Of a stretch of 64,000 nucleotides of DNA, positions 61,090 through 64,000 are shown in pieces; the stretch's first letter is position 1, and the number at the start of each line of letters is the position of its first letter. The position numbers and the translations under genes are program-made. The stretch covers positions 2,542,001 through 2,606,000 of the forward strand of contig NZ_CP133771.1 in the NCBI RefSeq assembly GCF_031348265.1, given 5' to 3'. Origin of the DNA: Streptomyces collinus. Lineage in GTDB: Bacteria; Actinomycetota; Actinomycetes; Streptomycetales; Streptomycetaceae. The notes below the pieces were generated by a model, which saw only the letters and a program-made list of their open reading frames with translations, ran no database searches and had not been told where the DNA came from.

Positions 61090-62783
61090 TCCGCTTCGAG
61101 GATGTCTCCGTGACCTATGACGGGGCCTCCGAACCCACCGTCCGGGGCATCGACTTCGAGGTCCCGGAAGGCGAACTCGTCCTGCTGGCGGGCCCGTCCG
61201 GTGTCGGCAAGTCCACCGTCCTGGGCGCGGTCAGCGGACTCGTCCCGCACTTCACCGGCGGCACCCTGCGCGGCCGGGTCACGGTCGCCGGCCGCGACAC
61301 CCGCACCCACAAGCCGCGTGAACTGGCCGATGTCGTGGGGACGGTCGGCCAGGATCCGCTGTCCCACTTCGTCACGGACACCGTCGAGGACGAACTCGCC
61401 TACGGCATGGAGTCGCTGGGCCTGGCCCCGGACGTGATGCGCCGCCGCGTCGAGGAGACGCTCGATCTGCTGGGCCTGGCCGGCCTGCGCAACCGGCCGA
61501 TCGCGACGCTCTCCGGCGGCCAGCAGCAGCGCGTGGCGATCGGCTCGGTCCTCACCCCGCACCCAAGCGTCCTCGTCCTGGACGAGCCGACCTCCGCGCT
61601 GGACCCTGCGGCCGCGGAGGAGGTGCTGGCGGTCCTCCAGCGGCTCGTCCACGACCTCGGCACGACGGTCCTCATGGCCGAACACCGCCTGGAACGCGTC
61701 ATCCAGTACGCCGACCAGGTCGTCCTGCTGCCCGCACCGGGCGCTGCCCCGGTGCTGGGCGCCCCGGCCGAGGTGATGGCGGTGTCCCCGGTGTACCCGC
61801 CGGTGGTGGCCCTGGGGCGCCTCGCGGGCTGGACCCCGCTGCCCCTGACGGTCCGCGACGCCCGCCGCAGGGCAGGGGATCTACGCCAACGACTTGAGGC
61901 ACGCGAGGGCAGCGCCCTTCAGGGGCGCGGGGCTGCAGTCGATGTGCGGCTGCCGCCGCGTGGGCGCGATCAAGCACATTCGGCCCGCACCCGCAAACGA
62001 CCCGCACAGCCCGCCCCGGAAGGCGCCGCCCACATCCAGGCCCTCTCCGTCACCCGCGCCCGCATCCAAGCCCTGCACGACATCACCCTCACCATCACCC
62101 CCGGCGAGACCATCGCCCTCATGGGCCGCAACGGCGCCGGAAAGTCCACCCTCCTCAACGCCCTGGTCGGCCTCGTCAAGCCCACCTCGGGAACCGTCCG
62201 GGTCGGCGAAGCCACCCCCCACCGCACCCCGCCGAAGGACCTCGTCCGCAAGGTCGGCCTGGTCCCCCAGGAGCCGCGCGACCTGCTCTACGCCGACACC
62301 GTCGCCGCCGAGTGCGCGACGGCCGACCAGGACGCCGGCGCGGACCCGGGCACCTGCCGGGCCCTGGTCACCGAGCTGCTGCCCGGCGTCACCGACGACG
62401 CCCACCCCCGGGACCTCTCCGAGGGGCAGCGGCTCGCGCTCGCCCTGGCCGTCGTGCTGACGGCCCGGCCCCCGCTGCTCCTGCTGGACGAGCCGACCCG
62501 GGGCCTGGACTACGCGGCGAAGGCCCGGCTGGTGACGGTACTGCGCGCGCTGGCCGCCGAGGGGCACGCCATCGTCCTGGCCACGCACGACGTGGAGCTG
62601 GCGGCGGAGATCGCCCACAGGGTGGTGCTGCTGGCGGAGGGCGAGGTGATCGCGGACGGCCCGACGGCCGAGGTCGTGGTCTCCTCGCCGTCCTTCGCCC
62701 CGCAGGTCACCAAGATCCTGGCGCCCCAGCACTGGCTCACGGTCGCGCAGGTCCGCGAGGCCCTGCGCCCCGAGGCCGACTGA
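61086..62783 (+). CDS. Fused ECF ATPases (EcfA1-EcfA2 in one chain)
   Basis: 565 residues from GTG 61086. First ATPase domain: Walker A GPSGVGKS (36-43), signature LSGGQQQR, Walker B VLVLDEPTSALDP. Second: Walker A GRNGAGKS (about 349-356), signature LSEGQRLA (Glu for Gly), Walker B LLLLDEPTRGLD. The linker (about 265-320) contains residues 278-297 encoded by a REP-like repeat also found at 38,771. ECF importers need two nucleotide-binding domains, here provided as a tandem. Stop and next start share TGATG. Confidence 0.92.
   Translation: MIRFEDVSVTYDGASEPTVRGIDFEVPEGELVLLAGPSGVGKSTVLGAVSGLVPHFTGGTLRGRVTVAGRDTRTHKPRELADVVGTVGQDPLSHFVTDTVEDELAYGMESLGLAPDVMRRRVEETLDLLGLAGLRNRPIATLSGGQQQRVAIGSVLTPHPSVLVLDEPTSALDPAAAEEVLAVLQRLVHDLGTTVLMAEHRLERVIQYADQVVLLPAPGAAPVLGAPAEVMAVSPVYPPVVALGRLAGWTPLPLTVRDARRRAGDLRQRLEAREGSALQGRGAAVDVRLPPRGRDQAHSARTRKRPAQPAPEGAAHIQALSVTRARIQALHDITLTITPGETIALMGRNGAGKSTLLNALVGLVKPTSGTVRVGEATPHRTPPKDLVRKVGLVPQEPRDLLYADTVAAECATADQDAGADPGTCRALVTELLPGVTDDAHPRDLSEGQRLALALAVVLTARPPLLLLDEPTRGLDYAAKARLVTVLRALAAEGHAIVLATHDVELAAEIAHRVVLLAEGEVIADGPTAEVVVSSPSFAPQVTKILAPQHWLTVAQVREALRPEAD
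61918..61977. repeat. REP-like repeat copy inside the ECF ATPase linker
   Basis: TTCAGGGGCGCGGGGCTG, then GATGTGCGGCTGCCGCCGCG and TGGGCGCGATCAAGCAC correspond closely to the intergenic element at 38,770-38,835. The copy keeps frame and encodes an Arg/Gly/Ala-rich linker piece between the two ATPase domains. Confidence 0.7.
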
Positions 62784-63619
62784 TGGCCACCTCGCCCACG
62801 GACCGGCGCCAGGCCCGGGCCGTCCGCCTCGGCCCCCGCTCCCTCACCGCCCTGGCCCTGGTCAGCGCGGTGGGCGTCGCCGGCTTCGGCTGGCCTTTCC
62901 TCGCCCCGCCCGGCTCGCGGATCGGCGCGCACGCGCAGGACGCGCCCTGGCTCTTCGCGGGCCTGCTGGTGCTGCTGGTGGCGGTCGTGGCCGCGGCGAT
63001 CTCGGAGTCCGGTCTCGGCCCGAAGGCGGTCGCGATGCTCGGCGTGCTGGCGGCCACGGGGGCGGCCCTGCGGCCGATCGGCGCCGGTACCGCCGGGATC
63101 GAGCCGATGTTCTTCCTGATGGTGCTGAGCGGCCGGGTGCTCGGCCCGGGCTTCGGGTTCGTCCTCGGCTCGGTGACCATGTTCGCGTCCGCGCTGCTCA
63201 CGGGCGGGGTTGGGCCGTGGCTGCCGTTCCAGATGCTGGCGATGGGCTGGTTCGCGATGGGCGCGGGCCTGCTGCCGGGCCCGGACCGGCTGCGCGGCCG
63301 GACCGAACTCGCGATGCTGGCCGGCTACGGCTTCCTCGCCGCGTTCGCCTACGGCACGGTGATGAACATGGCGGGCTGGCCCTTCATGAGCGCCCTCGCC
63401 TCGAACGTGGCCTTCGATCCGCACGCGCCGCTCGCCGCGAACCTGGCCCGTTTCGTCGCGTACTGCGTCGCCACGTCGCTCGGCTGGGACCTGGGGCGGG
63501 CCCTCGTCACGGTCGTCCTGACGCTCGTCCTCGGCCCGGCGGTCCTCAGGGCGCTGCGCCGGGCGACGCGCCGGGCGGCCTTCGAGACGCCGGTCACGTT
63601 CGAGCCGCCCCGGCAGTGA
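62783..63619 (+). CDS. ECF transporter substrate-binding (S) component
   Basis: 278 residues from ATG 62783. About seven membrane segments; the stretch FFLMVLSGRVLGPGFGFVLGSVTMFASALLTGGVGPWLPFQMLAMGWF is represented by GRVLGPGFGFVLGSVTMF and GGVGPWLPFQMLAMGWF, typical of S components, with the Gly/Pro-rich turn before a helix that meets EcfT. The riboswitch upstream indicates cobalamin (or a precursor) as substrate, similar in role to CbrT of lactobacilli. Last gene of the operon. Confidence 0.9.
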   Translation: MATSPTDRRQARAVRLGPRSLTALALVSAVGVAGFGWPFLAPPGSRIGAHAQDAPWLFAGLLVLLVAVVAAAISESGLGPKAVAMLGVLAATGAALRPIGAGTAGIEPMFFLMVLSGRVLGPGFGFVLGSVTMFASALLTGGVGPWLPFQMLAMGWFAMGAGLLPGPDRLRGRTELAMLAGYGFLAAFAYGTVMNMAGWPFMSALASNVAFDPHAPLAANLARFVAYCVATSLGWDLGRALVTVVLTLVLGPAVLRALRRATRRAAFETPVTFEPPRQ

Positions 63620-63766
63620 GGCCTCCCACATGACCCACGTCACGTACGAAGCGCGTTCGTAGGAACACGCTCCCGGTCAGAGGCCCGGTGCCGCGCCGGA
63701 CGTGCTGCCCTGCCTAGTACGAGAGGGCTTTGCCGGCACGGGCGGGCCCTGTTTCCCTGGACGACC

Positions 63767-63801
63767 AGGCGACGGCCCCCTGATCCCCGGGGCCGTCGCC
63801 T
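63767..63801. terminator. Terminator hairpin between the ECF operon and the P450 gene
   Basis: AGGCGACGGCCCC (63767-63779) and GGGGCCGTCGCCT (63789-63801) pair perfectly with a short loop. It lies between convergent genes and can serve both. A further palindrome TACGAA-GCGCG-TTCGTA is at 63645-63661. Confidence 0.82.
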
Positions 63802-63823
63802 GTGCCATGTCCGGACCGGTGGT

Positions 63824-64000
63824 TCAGCCCGTGCTCACCGGCAGCTCCTTCACTCCGTTGATCCACGCCGACCGCAGCCGCCGCGGGTCCCCGACCAGCC
63901 TCAGCCCGGGCATGGCGTCGGCGATCGCGTTGAAGATGAGGTTGATCTCCAGCACCGCGAGGGACTTGCCCAGGCAGTAGTGCGGTCCGCCGCCGCCGAA
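63824..64000 (-). CDS. Cytochrome P450, C-terminal end only
   Basis: The visible 58 residues begin FGGGGPHYCLGKSLAVLEIN, the haem-binding loop with the axial Cys, followed by an L-helix and the final beta region, ending VKELPVSTG. The FGGGGPHYCLG form is found in actinobacterial P450s acting on steroids and lipids as well as others, so the substrate class is a weak inference. The protein starts outside the window. It would need a ferredoxin such as the one at 43,297. Confidence 0.93.
   Translation of the reverse strand, partial: FGGGGPHYCLGKSLAVLEINLIFNAIADAMPGLRLVGDPRRLRSAWINGVKELPVSTG

Noticed and set aside
63709..63735. GTACGAGAGGG resembles the sarcin-ricin loop of 23S rRNA
   Set aside because: Only about ten bases match and the surrounding sequence is not rRNA; coincidence in an intergenic region.

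Overview
The window is high-GC actinobacterial chromosome, almost certainly Streptomyces. The evidence is codon bias toward G/C at third positions, GTG starts and GTGA/ATGA stop-start overlaps throughout, a class A RNase P RNA, the RNase H/acid phosphatase - zinc ribbon - Nif3 housekeeping block, an XRE-DUF5753 regulator with a PF04672-type methyltransferase, a lipid-related Mce cassette and an SCO2322-type protein inside an ECF transporter operon. There are no tRNAs, CRISPR arrays, insertion sequences or phage genes that I can support.

Layout. 1-6.9 kb (minus): the 5' part of an mce operon (ATPase, two YrbE permeases, four Mce proteins, the last one running off the left edge). 7-9.4 kb (minus): an ECF sigma factor with a membrane-spanning, proline-rich tail and a secreted lytic transglycosylase. 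A 34-bp promoter-like motif is shared between the mce operon and the transglycosylase. 9.6-11.8 kb (plus): a three-gene unit whose middle member joins an alpha-helical LXG/WXG-like N-terminus to a muramidase-like domain. 11.9-14.7 kb: rnpB, an EamA exporter overlapping it, AraC and Uma2 genes. 14.8-17.7 kb: MerR, YaaA and KDPG aldolase genes. 17.6-21.1 kb: RNase H/phosphatase, zinc ribbon, Nif3. 22.8-25.8 kb: SDR, alcohol dehydrogenase and MaoC in one minus-strand operon. 26-38.8 kb: methyltransferases, two MFS exporters, an amidase, an F420-type oxidoreductase and a three-gene operon with solute-binding and VWA domains.

38.9-45 kb: glycosyltransferase, methyltransferase and (alpha/alpha)6 genes diverging from a KstR-type TetR regulator, then an orphan TPP riboswitch and an aldehyde dehydrogenase-ferredoxin pair. 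45.2-52.9 kb looks like an inserted accessory block: a large LuxR (LAL) regulator divergent from a TPR-CHAT protease-like protein, followed by a leader mini-ORF, a small proline-rich protein, a DUF6338-like membrane protein and another membrane protein. 53-57.8 kb: metallo-beta-lactamase-fold, SnoaL-like, XRE, methyltransferase and two hypothetical genes. 57.9-63.6 kb: a cobalamin riboswitch followed by a secreted alpha/alpha-toroid protein, an SCO2322-like protein and a complete ECF transporter. 63.8-64 kb: the C-terminus of a cytochrome P450.

Three themes link genes across the window. (1) Sites matching the KstR consensus TNNAACNNGTTNNA precede the MaoC operon (25,852), kstR/glycosyltransferase (42,178), aldehyde dehydrogenase (45,034, one mismatch) and the metallo-hydrolase (52,935), suggesting a lipid/steroid-type catabolic regulon that could also involve the P450. 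(2) The membrane-tethered sigma factor may control the two envelope loci on either side of it. (3) The ECF operon is probably a vitamin B12 capture-and-import system with a transcobalamin-like surface protein. The strongest candidates for undescribed biology are the CHAT-DUF6338 block, the LXG-like muramidase trio, the B12 capture operon and the sigma-factor regulon.
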